Assembly (NCBI GenBank): GCA_965206025.1 | Contig: CBDBIU010000005.1 | Location: 2,324,208-2,388,207 of the forward strand | Length of the DNA: 64,000 nucleotides | DNA from: G963668345 sp965206025 | Lineage (GTDB): Bacteria; Acidobacteriota; Terriglobia; Bryobacterales; UBA6623 | Reading direction: 5' to 3' | Notes under the pieces: model-generated | What the model was told of the DNA's origin: nothing | Database searches by the model: none | Seen by the model: the letters and a program-made list of their open reading frames with translations, nothing else | Program-made: the position numbers and the translations under genes | Shown: one piece after another, positions 9,568 through 18,175 of the stretch | Layout of the letters: every line of letters starts with the position of its first letter | Position numbering within the stretch: the stretch's first letter is position 1

Positions 9568-10536
9568 ATGGAAATCACAAAAGAGCAATTACTCAAGGCC
9601 TATCGCGAGATGAAAACCATCCGGGAATTCGAGGAGCGGATTCACGTTGAGTTCGCGACGGGAGACATTCCCGGGTTCGTGCATCTCTATGCCGGCGAGG
9701 AGGCGGTTGCCGTCGGCGTTTGCATGCACCTCGACGATAACGACAAGATCGCCAGCACGCATCGGGGTCACGGCCACTGCATCGCGAAGGGATGTGACGT
9801 CCACGGGATGATGGCTGAGATCTACGGCAAGAAAGATGGCTTGTGCGCGGGCAAGGGCGGATCGATGCATATCGCCAACCTCGAAGTGGGCATGATGGGA
9901 GCCAACGGTATCGTCGGGGGCGGCCCTCCCCTGGCCTGTGGCGCGGCGTTGGCGGCCAAGAAACTCGGCACCAAGGGCGTCGCCGTGGTTTTCGTGGGGG
10001 ACGGGGGATCGAATCAGGGCACCACGCTCGAAAGCCTCAACCTGGCTTCGGTCTGGCAACTGCCCTGTGTTTTCGTCGTCGAGAACAATGGCTACGCCGA
10101 GGCTACGTCGAGCAAGTACTCGGTCGCCGGCGCCGACGTGGCCGAAAGGGCGAAAGGGTTCGACATGCCGGGAGTGACGGTTGACGGACACGACTTCTGC
10201 GCCGTCTACGACGCCGCGGAAGAGGCGATCGGCCGCGCCCGCGAGGGAGGCGGTCCGACCTTGATCGAATGCAAGGTCAATCGCTACTTTGGCCACTTCG
10301 AAGGCGACGCCCAAACCTACCGCGGTCCCGATGAAGTCAAGAATCTCCGCGAGAACCGGGACTGCATTGACAACTTGGCCCTCTCCCTCACCTCCTCCTC
10401 ATTGGTGACTTCCGAGGAACTGGCGAAGATCGACGAAGAGGTGAAGGCTCTGATTGACGATGCCGTCACGAAAGCGAAGGCCGCGGCCGAGCCGGACGCT
10501 GAGGATCTGGAGACGGACGTGTATTCGGAGTACTGA
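9568..10536 (+). CDS. acoA: Thiamine-diphosphate dehydrogenase E1 component, alpha subunit (acetoin/pyruvate type)
   Basis: The 322-aa protein starts at an ATG with GAGAG upstream. It is the alpha subunit of a 2-oxoacid or acetoin dehydrogenase E1 heterotetramer, which decarboxylates or cleaves its substrate with ThDP and passes the acyl group to lipoyl-E2. The ThDP-binding motif is visible: GDG at 144-146 and NN at 173-174. The phosphate-loop region GKGGSMHI (95-102) is also present. It heads a three-gene operon with the beta subunit and a lipoyl/hydrolase protein. That third partner favours the acetoin dehydrogenase (aco) reading over pyruvate dehydrogenase. No E3 gene is next to it. Confidence 0.9.
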   Translation: MEITKEQLLKAYREMKTIREFEERIHVEFATGDIPGFVHLYAGEEAVAVGVCMHLDDNDKIASTHRGHGHCIAKGCDVHGMMAEIYGKKDGLCAGKGGSMHIANLEVGMMGANGIVGGGPPLACGAALAAKKLGTKGVAVVFVGDGGSNQGTTLESLNLASVWQLPCVFVVENNGYAEATSSKYSVAGADVAERAKGFDMPGVTVDGHDFCAVYDAAEEAIGRAREGGGPTLIECKVNRYFGHFEGDAQTYRGPDEVKNLRENRDCIDNLALSLTSSSLVTSEELAKIDEEVKALIDDAVTKAKAAAEPDAEDLETDVYSEY

Positions 10537-10680
10537 AGGCCAGTCGCGCCGGCTTAGGCGGGAAGCTGTTGGGCAGACCGCCCTCGAGCCGAGTTGAGGC
10601 CGTGCAGGGAAACTAGGGTCTGTCGCAGCAGTGTACCGACCGCGATCCGCGTTTTGAGTAACCACAGGAGGGAAGCATCG

Positions 10681-11694
10681 ATGGCTAGAAAAATCACCTT
10701 TCAAGAGGCTATAAAAGAAGCTCTAGCCCAGGAGATGGAGCGCGACGAGTCGGTCATCGTGATGGGAGAAGACGTCGCCGGCGGCAGTGGCGCCGATGGC
10801 GAGATGGACGCCTGGGGCGGTCCGCTCGGAATTACCAAGGGGTTGTGGAGCAAGTTTGGTGATCGCGTTATGGACACGCCGATCAGTGAATCGGCGTTTG
10901 TCGGCGCGGCCATCGGCGCGGCCACGGCCGGGTTGCGGCCAGTCGCGGAGCTAATGTTCATCGATTTCATGGGCGTCTGTTTCGACCAGATTTTCAACCA
11001 GGCGGCGAAGTTCCGCTATATGTTCGGCGGCAGGGCGGTCACCCCGGTGGTCATCCGCACCATGTTCGGGGCCGGCCTTCGCGCCGCCGCGCAGCACTCG
11101 CAGTGTCTCTACCCCGTCTTTACCCATATTCCGGGGCTGAAATGCGTGGTTCCCTCGACGCCGTACGACGCCAAAGGCTTGCTGACGCAAGCGATCCGCG
11201 ACGATGACCCGGTCATCTTTTGCGAGCACAAGGCGCTGTATCAGATCGAAGGGGACGTGCCCGAAGAATCCTATACCTTGCCTTTCGGAGAAGCGAACTA
11301 CGTGCGGGAAGGCGGAGACGTCACGGTCGTAGCGTTGGGACGAATGGTGCACATGGCCTCGGAAGCCGCGGAGGAGTTGGCCAACGACGGCATCGAGTGC
11401 GAAATCATCGACCCGCGAACCACTTCGCCGCTCGATGAGGACACCCTTCTCGAAAGCGTGGAGAACACCGGCCGGCTCGTGATCGTTGACGAAGCGACGC
11501 CGAGGTGCAACATGGCGACCGACATTTCCGCGCTGGTCGCCCAAAAGGCGTTTGGCGATCTCAAGGCGCCGATCAAGATGGTAACCGCTCCTCACACGCC
11601 GGTGCCGTTCAGCCCGGTTCTCGAAGACATCTACATCCCCGATTCGGGCAAGGTGGCGACGGCCGTTCGCGAGGCCATGGCGTACAAGGTATGA
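10681..11694 (+). CDS. acoB: Thiamine-diphosphate dehydrogenase E1 component, beta subunit
   Basis: The 337-aa protein starts at ATG 10681, preceded by a strong Shine-Dalgarno (AGGAGGG); longer in-frame starts upstream are not supported. It has the transketolase-like pyrimidine-binding fold. The N-terminus reads ITFQEAIKEALAQEMERD, followed by GEDVAGGSG and DTPISESAFVGAAIGAA, as in AcoB/PdhB. A C-terminal transketolase domain (about 205-325) follows. Its stop overlaps the next start as ATGA at 11691-11694, so translation of the third gene is probably coupled. Confidence 0.92.
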   Translation: MARKITFQEAIKEALAQEMERDESVIVMGEDVAGGSGADGEMDAWGGPLGITKGLWSKFGDRVMDTPISESAFVGAAIGAATAGLRPVAELMFIDFMGVCFDQIFNQAAKFRYMFGGRAVTPVVIRTMFGAGLRAAAQHSQCLYPVFTHIPGLKCVVPSTPYDAKGLLTQAIRDDDPVIFCEHKALYQIEGDVPEESYTLPFGEANYVREGGDVTVVALGRMVHMASEAAEELANDGIECEIIDPRTTSPLDEDTLLESVENTGRLVIVDEATPRCNMATDISALVAQKAFGDLKAPIKMVTAPHTPVPFSPVLEDIYIPDSGKVATAVREAMAYKV

Positions 11695-12806
11695 GCACGC
11701 CGCCGATCCATAAAGTGACCATGCCCAAGTGGGGGCTCTCGATGACGGAGGGCAAGGTCGTCGCTTGGCTCGTCGAGGAAGGGGCGGGGGTAAGCCCCGG
11801 CGTTGAAGTCGTGGAAATAGAAACGGAAAAAATCGCCGGCGGTTTGGAGGTCACCGAATCGGGCGTCTTGCGGAGGGTGGCGCAAGTGGGCGAGACGGTG
11901 CCCGTTCAAGGGCTGCTGGGGGTAATCGCCGACGCCTCGGTTCCCGCCGCGGAGATCGAGATTTTTGTTGCTGATTTTCAGGCAAGTTTCGTGCCCCCGG
12001 AGGCCGACGAGGAAACGGTCGGCCCGGTGCCCGAAACTGTCGACGTCGAGGGCAGGACGCTGCGTTACCTGCGGCGGGGCGAGGGTGGTGATCCGGCCGT
12101 TCTGATTCACGGTTTCGGCGGCGACCTCAACAACTGGCTGTTCAATCACGAGGCTTTGGCCGCGACTCGTACCGTCTACGCTCTCGACCTTCCCGGACAC
12201 GGCGGTTCGTCCAAGCAAGTCGGGGAGGGAACCTTGGGCGAGTTCACAAAAACCCTGAGCGGATTCATGGACGCCGTCGGCGCGGAGAAGGCCCACTTGG
12301 CCGGCCACTCGATGGGCGGCGCCGTTGCGCTGGACTTTGCGCTGGCCCATCCGGGGCGGGCGCTCTCGCTCGCCCTGATCGCCTCCGCCGGACTGGGCGC
12401 GGAGATCGACGACGACTATATCGAAGGCTTTGTCACCGCCGGCCGCCGCAGGGACATCAAGCCCCACCTCGAAAAGTTGTTCGCCGATTCGGGGCTCGTG
12501 GGGCGGCAGCTCATCGACGACATTCTCAAGTACAAGCGCCTCGACGGCGTGGACTCAGCCTTGCGGGCAATCGCCGATCAGTTCTTTCCTGGGGGCGAGC
12601 AGTCAGCGGTCTTGGGCGGGCGGCTGGGTGAGTTGTCGATACCCGTTCAAGTCATTTGGGGATCGGAAGACCGAATCCTACCTGCCTCCCACGCAAAGGG
12701 ACTTCCCGCCAACACTAAAATCCAGATCATTCCGGGAAGCGGCCACATGGTGCAGATGGAGGCCGCCGCCGAAGTCAACCGGGCCATCGTTGATTTCTGG
12801 GAGTAG
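11691..12806 (+). CDS. acoC: Lipoyl domain-alpha/beta hydrolase fusion (AcoC-like E2)
   Basis: The 371-aa protein has an N-terminal lipoyl domain (about residues 5-82) with the lipoylation lysine in ETEKI (K47). An alpha/beta hydrolase domain follows (about 117-371), with nucleophile GHSMGG (S207), acid D327 (WGSEDR) and H352 (GSGH). This lipoyl-plus-hydrolase layout is that of the acetoin dehydrogenase E2 AcoC; pyruvate-type E2s carry a CAT domain instead. In the acetoin system the product would be acetyl-CoA plus acetaldehyde. It lacks the peripheral subunit-binding domain that normally docks E3. The E3 would have to come from elsewhere in the genome. Confidence 0.88.
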   Translation: MSTPPIHKVTMPKWGLSMTEGKVVAWLVEEGAGVSPGVEVVEIETEKIAGGLEVTESGVLRRVAQVGETVPVQGLLGVIADASVPAAEIEIFVADFQASFVPPEADEETVGPVPETVDVEGRTLRYLRRGEGGDPAVLIHGFGGDLNNWLFNHEALAATRTVYALDLPGHGGSSKQVGEGTLGEFTKTLSGFMDAVGAEKAHLAGHSMGGAVALDFALAHPGRALSLALIASAGLGAEIDDDYIEGFVTAGRRRDIKPHLEKLFADSGLVGRQLIDDILKYKRLDGVDSALRAIADQFFPGGEQSAVLGGRLGELSIPVQVIWGSEDRILPASHAKGLPANTKIQIIPGSGHMVQMEAAAEVNRAIVDFWE

Positions 12807-12818
12807 TTCGGGCTAGCA

Positions 12819-12963
12819 GCCCGTGGCAAAAGTAGATGTCGCGAAAAATCGGGTACAGCCAGCCAATTCGCTTCAGGTGAAGTTCTTTGTTTCCAGGGCC
12901 ATGATGGCGGGCGAATTGGTGGCAGTCCCCATTTTTCTCTCCCGTGCGACTTTTGCCACGGGC
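12819..12963. repeat. Palindromic element B, copy 1 (about 145 bp)
   Basis: The outer arms are GCCCGTGGCAAAAGT and ACTTTTGCCACGGGC. Inner arms are AGCCAATTCGC and GCGAATTGGTGGC, flanked by AAAAAT and ATTTTT. Related copies lie at 16346-16500, 42385-42480 and, degraded, at 22410-22492. It is a non-coding mobile or REP-like palindrome directly downstream of acoC and may also stop transcription. Confidence 0.75.
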
Positions 12964-13032
12964 CTCCCGCTTTTCTCACCACGTGGCCGGCTCCCCCAAA
13001 CCGATCTGAGCGTCACGGGCGAAACTTCTTAA

Positions 13033-13345
13033 GACCTGCAATGACTTAGGGCCTCCGGTCGAGGGTAACTTTGGTCCCGGAGGGTAAGATGAAACCAGCA
13101 GGTCGGCGGACCAGTTTTGAGTCGGACCCAAAGGCTGGAAAGGAAAATACCAAACAAACCCGATTTTTCATAACCAACAGGGAATAAACGGGTTACAGTA
13201 GATTCCTTAGAACGAATGGGCAGTCGGCTCAGCAAGACCTGACCAGCGGCCCCAGCGGGGTCCGACGAGACCTCGACCTGAGGGCCGGTGGCGGGAGGAG
13301 AGCCACAGGAACAACGACAAACTGTCGGTGGCAGCGAACCACCGG
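13033..13345. ncRNA. Candidate structured RNA (nested long stems)
   Basis: There is no coding sequence here, but the segment contains an ordered set of perfect complementary arms. Stem 1 is 13033-13039/13098-13104 (GACCTGC/GCAGGTC) and encloses 13052-13058/13077-13083 (CCTCCGG/CCGGAGG). A 9-bp stem 13121-13129/13258-13266 (GTCGGACCC/GGGTCCGAC) encloses a GCTGG/CCAGC pair and AACCCG/CGGGTT. A hairpin lies at 13271-13283. A three-layer stem follows: 13285-13291/13339-13345 (CCGGTGG/CCACCGG) around 13302-13306/13328-13332 (GCCAC/GTGGC) around 13316-13319/13323-13326. It is not RNase P or tmRNA by their signature sequences. Strand is unknown. Confidence 0.35.
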
Positions 13346-13685
13346 AGCAGTGGAAAAGCTAAGCAACGAAATTACCAAACAAAGCCAATGTCTAGTAACC
13401 CACATTAATTCAGTAGCTTGCATGGTTTGCAAGCGGCACCGGCCCAGCGCTGCGGGGCTAGCTGAACATAACCGCGCAGAGCGGCGGACGTAAGCCGGCG
13501 CGCCCGTGCCCTGACGGGCACGGCTCCGATGATCTCGTCGCGAGGGTGCGCGTGAGCAGGGGAGCAAGCCTGGAACGCTAGTGACAGGCCAACTATCCAG
13601 CGCGACCGTGGCGTACCGCTGAAGGGCTGCCTCTAAAGGAGACTAACTAAACGGCCTTTCCGGACAATGTCCACCTAAGCCGAAA
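13346..13685. other. Intergenic repeat mosaic between the structured region and kdsA
   Basis: No gene is seen. It holds a minus-strand copy of the GTTTGGTA-type motif (about 13368-13400). A segment beginning CTGAACATAACCGC (13462-13475) recurs at 50359-50372. A perfect hairpin, CCGTGCCC TGAC GGGCACGG, lies at 13504-13523. Confidence 0.5.
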
Positions 13686-14528
13686 TCAGGGCCGCGGACT
13701 GGGGTTGTCCCAGGACTGTACGAGACGGTCTAACTCCGCCAATCGCTCGAGCAATCCGGGCAGTAGATCAAGTCGCAGCGCGTTCGAGCCGTCGGAAAGG
13801 GCGCGCTCGGGCGCCTCGTGGACTTCCATGAAAACGGCGTCGGCGCCCGCCGCCACGCCGGCTCTCGCCAACGGCTCGATGAACTGGGGTTGACCCCCAC
13901 TCGCACCCTCTTGCGCGCCCGGCAGTTGCAGGCTGTGGGTAACGTCGAAGACGACCGGATAGCCCATCTCCCGCATCATCGGGAGGCTGCGGAAATCCAC
14001 CGTCAGATTCTGATAGCCAAAGCTGGTGCCGCGCTCGGTCAACAGGATCTTGTCGTTACCGGTGGCAGCCACTTTCTCGGCGGCGAAGCGAATTTCCGAA
14101 GGCGAGAGAAACTGGCCTTTCTTGATGTTCACGACCCGTCCGCTGCGCCCCGCCTCCGTCAACAGATCCGTTTGCCGGCAGAGAAAAGCGGGGATCTGCA
14201 GTACATCGCAAACTTCCGCCGCCGCGGAGACCTGTCCGACTTCGTGTACGTCGGTCAGAACGGGGAGTCCGGTCTGCTTCTTGACCTCCCCCAGGATGCG
14301 AAGACCCTCGCTGAGACCGGGGCCGCGATAGGAGGCTTGGCTGGTACGGTTGGCCTTGTCATAGGAGGCTTTGAAAATCACGGGCAGGCCAGCTTCGCTG
14401 GCCGCCCACCGCACCGATTGCGCCGTCCCGATCGCATGTTCTTCCGACTCAATCACGCAAGGACCGGCGATCACCGCCAGGGGGCAACCGTTTCCAACTT
14501 TCACCGCACCGATGCTGACCGCGCTCAT
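13686..14528 (-). CDS. kdsA: 3-deoxy-8-phosphooctulonate (KDO-8-P) synthase
   Basis: The 280-aa enzyme condenses phosphoenolpyruvate with arabinose-5-phosphate, the committed step to KDO of lipopolysaccharide. Family signatures are clear: IAGPCVIES near the N-terminus, FKASYDKANRTS, LTDVHE, NIKKGQFLSP, LTERGTSFGY and the C-terminal GADAVFMEVHE. The length equals the family norm. ATG 14528 (MSAVSIG) is chosen over an upstream TTG at 14552. It lies about 100 bp downstream of pyrG on the same strand, a common pyrG-kdsA arrangement, and shows that the host makes LPS. Confidence 0.95.
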   Translation of the reverse strand: MSAVSIGAVKVGNGCPLAVIAGPCVIESEEHAIGTAQSVRWAASEAGLPVIFKASYDKANRTSQASYRGPGLSEGLRILGEVKKQTGLPVLTDVHEVGQVSAAAEVCDVLQIPAFLCRQTDLLTEAGRSGRVVNIKKGQFLSPSEIRFAAEKVAATGNDKILLTERGTSFGYQNLTVDFRSLPMMREMGYPVVFDVTHSLQLPGAQEGASGGQPQFIEPLARAGVAAGADAVFMEVHEAPERALSDGSNALRLDLLPGLLERLAELDRLVQSWDNPSPRP

Positions 14529-14630
14529 AATCAGGGTGCTTCGCCTTGCCAACTGTCCGCAACGACGATGGCGGCAGACCGCTCGCTTGCGTTCGCGGCT
14601 CCAATTCGCGGCGGCTGCCCGGCCGGGCCG

Positions 14631-16301
14631 CTACTCCACGGCGCGCAGCCGAAGGAATTGTTCCGCTTCCGCTTTTTGCTCTTCCGCCTGTCGGCCAAGC
14701 GCCCGCTGATAGGCAGCTCCGACAAAAGCGCTGAAAAGGGGCTGCGGCTCGAGAGGTTTCGATTTGAACTCGGGATGGAACTGGCAGCCCAAAAACCAGG
14801 GGTGATCCCGGAGCTCGCAGATTTCGACGTAGGTTCCGTCCGGCGTTTCGCCGGAGACGATCATGCCGCGGGCTTCGATCGCCTCTTTGTATTCGAGATT
14901 GAATTCATAGCGGTGGCGATGCCGCTCGCTGATTTCCCTCCGCCCATAGGCTTGCTCGGCCAAGCTGCCCGGGGCCAGCCGGCAGGGCCAAGCGCCCAGC
15001 CGCATTGTGCCGCCGAGGTCCTCGACGCCTTTAAGTTCGCGCAGCTTGAAAAAGATGCGATGCGGCGTCGCCGGGTCGAACTCGGTCGAATGAGCCTTCT
15101 CTAGTTCGCAGGCGTGCCGGACGAACTCGATCACCATGGTCTGCATGCCCAAGCAAATGCCGAAGTAGGGAATTTTCTCCACCCGGGCGTAGCGGATCGT
15201 TTCGATCATTCCTTCGATTCCTCGAATGCCGAATCCGCCGGGCACCAGGATGCCGTCGAGGTCGCGCAATTGCGCGTGCGCGCTGGAGCGGTTAATATCT
15301 TCCGCCTCCACCCAGCGGATGACCACGCGAGCGCTGTGAGCCAGCCCGCCGTGCAACAGCGCTTCCCGCAGACTCTTGTAGGAGTCTTCATACCCTACGT
15401 ATTTGCCGACGATGCCGATCGTCACTTCCCCTTGGGGATTTCGCAGGCGCTCAAGCATCTCTTCCCAGGCTTTTAGATCGCGCGGCCGCGCATCGATGCC
15501 TAAGGATCGGAGGATAATCTCGTCCACCCCCTCCTGGGCAAAACTGAGAGGGACTTGATAAACCGAATTCACGTCCCGCGCGGCGACAACCGCCTCGCGT
15601 TCGACATCACAAAACAGGGCGATCTTCTCTTTGAGCTCGGGGGATAAATCGGTTTCCGTCCGGCAGAGCAACAGATCGGGCTGGATACCGATGCCGCGCA
15701 GCTCTTTCACGCTGTGCTGTGTGGGCTTGGTCTTGAGCTCGCCGGCGGCCGCGATCCAAGGAACGAGGGTGACGTGCACGAAAACACAGTGCTCCCGGCC
15801 CAGCTCGTGCCTCATCTGGCGGATGGCCTCCAGATAGGGCAGGGACTCAATGTCGCCGACCGTCCCGCCGATTTCGACAATCACGACGTCCACGTCGTCG
15901 GTCGAGACTTTCTGGATGGCGCCTTTGATCTCGTTGGTGACGTGGGGAATCACCTGTACGGTCTTGCCCAGATAATCTCCCCGCCGCTCTTTGGCCAGGA
16001 TGCGTTCATAGATCCGGCCGCTGGTCCAATTGTTCGCCCGTGTGAGTCGCGCATGCGTGAAGCGCTCATAGTGGCCCAGATCCAGGTCGGTTTCCGCGCC
16101 GTCATCGGTGACGAAAACCTCCCCGTGCTGGAACGGGCTCATGGTGCCCGGATCGACGTTCAGGTAGGGGTCGAATTTTTGGAGCGTTACCCGCAGACCC
16201 CGGCTCTCGAGCAAGTAGCCGATCGACGACGCCGCTATGCCCTTGCCCAGCGAAGAGACAACTCCGCCCGTCACGAAGATGTATTTCTTCACGGTGTCCA
16301 T
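14631..16301 (-). CDS. pyrG: CTP synthase (glutamine-hydrolysing)
   Basis: The 556-aa enzyme converts UTP, ATP and glutamine to CTP. The N-terminal amidoligase domain starts KKYIFVTGGVVSSLGKG, with the P-loop, and contains EIGGTVGDIES (143-153). The C-terminal class-I glutaminase domain (from about 293) has the nucleophile C383 in FGICLGMQ and the catalytic H509 and E511 in FHPEF. Length and domain order are normal for the family. It is probably co-transcribed with kdsA. The upstream flank is packed with repeat elements. Confidence 0.97.
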   Translation of the reverse strand: MDTVKKYIFVTGGVVSSLGKGIAASSIGYLLESRGLRVTLQKFDPYLNVDPGTMSPFQHGEVFVTDDGAETDLDLGHYERFTHARLTRANNWTSGRIYERILAKERRGDYLGKTVQVIPHVTNEIKGAIQKVSTDDVDVVIVEIGGTVGDIESLPYLEAIRQMRHELGREHCVFVHVTLVPWIAAAGELKTKPTQHSVKELRGIGIQPDLLLCRTETDLSPELKEKIALFCDVEREAVVAARDVNSVYQVPLSFAQEGVDEIILRSLGIDARPRDLKAWEEMLERLRNPQGEVTIGIVGKYVGYEDSYKSLREALLHGGLAHSARVVIRWVEAEDINRSSAHAQLRDLDGILVPGGFGIRGIEGMIETIRYARVEKIPYFGICLGMQTMVIEFVRHACELEKAHSTEFDPATPHRIFFKLRELKGVEDLGGTMRLGAWPCRLAPGSLAEQAYGRREISERHRHRYEFNLEYKEAIEARGMIVSGETPDGTYVEICELRDHPWFLGCQFHPEFKSKPLEPQPLFSAFVGAAYQRALGRQAEEQKAEAEQFLRLRAVE

Positions 16302-16306
16302 GGCCT

Positions 16307-16669
16307 AGCCCGCATTTCTCGCTACCTGACAGTCGAAGCAGGCGATAGCAGTCCGCGGTGGAAGCGAAGGTCGGAAAAAATCAGGTACAGCCAGCCAATT
16401 CGCTTCAGGCCAAGAGGCTTGTTTCGAGGGCCGTGATGGGGGTCGAATTGGTGGCAGTCCCCATTTTTCGCTCCCGCCCGACCTTTGCCACGAGCTGCTA
16501 GGCCGGCCATTGCTTCGCTGCGCTTGCCGGCCGTGGTCGACGCAGGGTTCCACTATGCCCGAGCCAGCTAAGAAACCGGGTGCCGAGCGGCGCACGCCTA
16601 CTACGGACGGGTCTCTCACGCACTTCTCCTCGCCTTGTCGTGAGAGCGGGCTAGCCGCCCTGGGCGTCA
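16307..16669. repeat. MITE A, copy 1, interrupted by palindrome B
   Basis: The left end is TAGCCCGCATTTCTCGC and the right end is CGTGAGAGCGGGCTA. The interior matches other copies (CCATTGCTTCGCTGCGCTTGC, GCCGAGCGGCGCACGCC) but is split at about 16345/16501 by palindrome B. The neighbouring long open frames on the minus strand are translations of the repeat, not genes. Confidence 0.75.
16346..16500. repeat. Palindromic element B, copy 2, nested in MITE A
   Basis: It is bounded by TAGCAG and CTGCTA. Its outer arms read GCGAAGGTCGGAAAAAAT and ATTTTTCGCTCCCGCCCGAC. The bases differ from copy 1, but the two arms remain complementary to each other. The inner arms AGCCAATTCGC/CGAATTGGTGGC are conserved. 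Confidence 0.75.
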
Positions 16670-16859
16670 GGCGCCGGGCGATGCCTTGCATGATGACCCA
16701 CGGGAATGGGCAATCATTCGTTTGGGTTCGCAGGGAAGGAGGATAGTGGGACACGTCCGGCGCTTGCCGCCGCGGGATTTCGCAACGGGTGACAGCGGTT
16801 GGCCAAGCCGGTGCAGGCTTCACGTCAGCGAGCACGTAAGCTAAATTCTAGCACAGGTT

Positions 16860-17057
16860 TAGGCCGCTTTTCTCGCCGCTTGGCCAGACGAAATGCATGA
16901 GCGATTGGTCCGTAGCAGGCGCACGCCGCTCGGCGTCGGGTTGGTTGAACGGTGCGGGCGGAGTGGAACCCTGCGTCGACCACGGCCGGCAAGCGCAACG
17001 AAGTAATGGCGGCTATTGCGTGCTTGTGTCAGGTTGTGAGAAAAGCGGCTTAGGTCT
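16860..17057. repeat. MITE A, copy 2 (opposite orientation)
   Basis: This is a compact copy of about 198 bp. Its ends are TAGGCCGCTTTTCTCGCC and GTGAGAAAAGCGGCTTAGG, and its interior contains CTCGGCGT and GCAAGCGCAACGAAGTAATG. It ends about 30 bp before the first VWA gene and may affect that gene's expression. Confidence 0.75.
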
Positions 17058-17083
17058 GGCTTAGGTCGTATGTTAAAATCAGG

Positions 17084-18139
17084 ATGGCTTTTCCCCGAGT
17101 CAGCGGCTTTCGCGCCTTTCTTCGCCGGGGAGGTGTTGTGGGAGTGAGTTTGTCAGCAGTGTTTGGGGGCTCGAAAACGATTCATGGAGCGTCGTGGTTG
17201 CTCATGGCGGCGCTGCCCGCTTTTGCCGCCGACGCCAAGATTTCCCTCAAGAACCGCGCTCCTGAACCCTCCCGACCCGAACTCCCGACGCGAGCGTCAA
17301 CAATCAAGGTTGACGTACCGCTGGTGCTCATCAACGTGACGGTCACCGACCCCATGGGGCGCTTTGTCACGGGGCTGGAAAAGACACATTTCAAAGTACT
17401 CGAGAACAAAGCTACCCAGCAGATCACGCAGTTCGGCGCCGAGGACGTGCCCTTGTCGCTGGGCATTGTCTTCGACGCCAGCGGCAGCATGGGTCACAAG
17501 ATGAGCAAGGCCCGCGAGGCCGTGGCGCAGTTCATGAAGACCTCCAACCCCGAGGATGAGTTCTTTCTCGTGCAGTTCAACGACCGCCCCAAGCTGATGA
17601 TCGGCTTTACGAACAGCCTGGAAGAAGTTCAGAATCGCCTCACTTTTACACAATCAAAAGGGCGCACCGCGCTGCTCGATGCCGTCTACCTGGCCATCAG
17701 CAAGATGAAAGAAGGCGTGAACGGGAAAAAGGCCCTATTGATTATCTCCGACGGCGGCGACAACAGCAGCCGCTATACGGAACGCGAAATCAAGCGTTTG
17801 GTCAAAGAAGCCGATGTTCAGATATACGCCATCGGCATCTTTGAGCCCATGGCCAGCCGAGGGCGCACGCCCGAAGAACTTGCCGGCCCGGGCCTTTTGA
17901 GCCACATCGCCGAGCAGACCGGGGGCCGCCAATTTCCCGTCGAGAACATCAACGAGCTGCCCGACGTCGCGGCCAAAATCGGCATCGAGCTCAGGAACCA
18001 GTATGTCTTGGGTTACGTCCCTAGTAATCAGGAGAAGGACGGCAAATGGCGGCGCGTGAAAATCGTCACGAAAAAGATCCGCGGCATGCCGCCGCTCCGC
18101 GCGCACTACCGCTTGGGATACTATGCCCCGACCCGCTAG
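17084..18139 (+). CDS. Secreted VWA-domain protein (acidobacterial type)
   Basis: The 351-aa protein has an N-terminal export signal (hydrophobic stretch about 36-49, AFAAD cleavage region). A short Ig-like strand region follows (about 75-115; VPLVLINVTVTDPMGRFVTGL). The von Willebrand A domain (about 124-330) carries an intact MIDAS, DASGSMG (D131, S133, S135). It ends with RNQYVLGYVPSNQEKDGKWR, typical of the VWA family abundant in Acidobacteria (TIGR03436-like). It probably binds protein ligands through a divalent metal outside the inner membrane. A paralogue follows 36 bp downstream. Confidence 0.88.
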   Translation: MAFPRVSGFRAFLRRGGVVGVSLSAVFGGSKTIHGASWLLMAALPAFAADAKISLKNRAPEPSRPELPTRASTIKVDVPLVLINVTVTDPMGRFVTGLEKTHFKVLENKATQQITQFGAEDVPLSLGIVFDASGSMGHKMSKAREAVAQFMKTSNPEDEFFLVQFNDRPKLMIGFTNSLEEVQNRLTFTQSKGRTALLDAVYLAISKMKEGVNGKKALLIISDGGDNSSRYTEREIKRLVKEADVQIYAIGIFEPMASRGRTPEELAGPGLLSHIAEQTGGRQFPVENINELPDVAAKIGIELRNQYVLGYVPSNQEKDGKWRRVKIVTKKIRGMPPLRAHYRLGYYAPTR

Positions 18140-18175
18140 ACAGCGCGGCTTCCGTCGATTAGGACAGCAACGAGT

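Noticed and set aside
13033..13680. RNase P RNA or tmRNA
   Set aside because: The RNase P GAGGAAAGTCC core and a tmRNA tag reading frame with CCA end are absent on both strands.
13818..15104. 428-codon plus-strand frame
   Set aside because: It runs antisense through kdsA and pyrG, whose motifs are complete on the minus strand.
16305..16835. 176-codon minus-strand frame downstream of pyrG
   Set aside because: It translates MITE A and palindrome B; similar peptide strings appear at every repeat copy.
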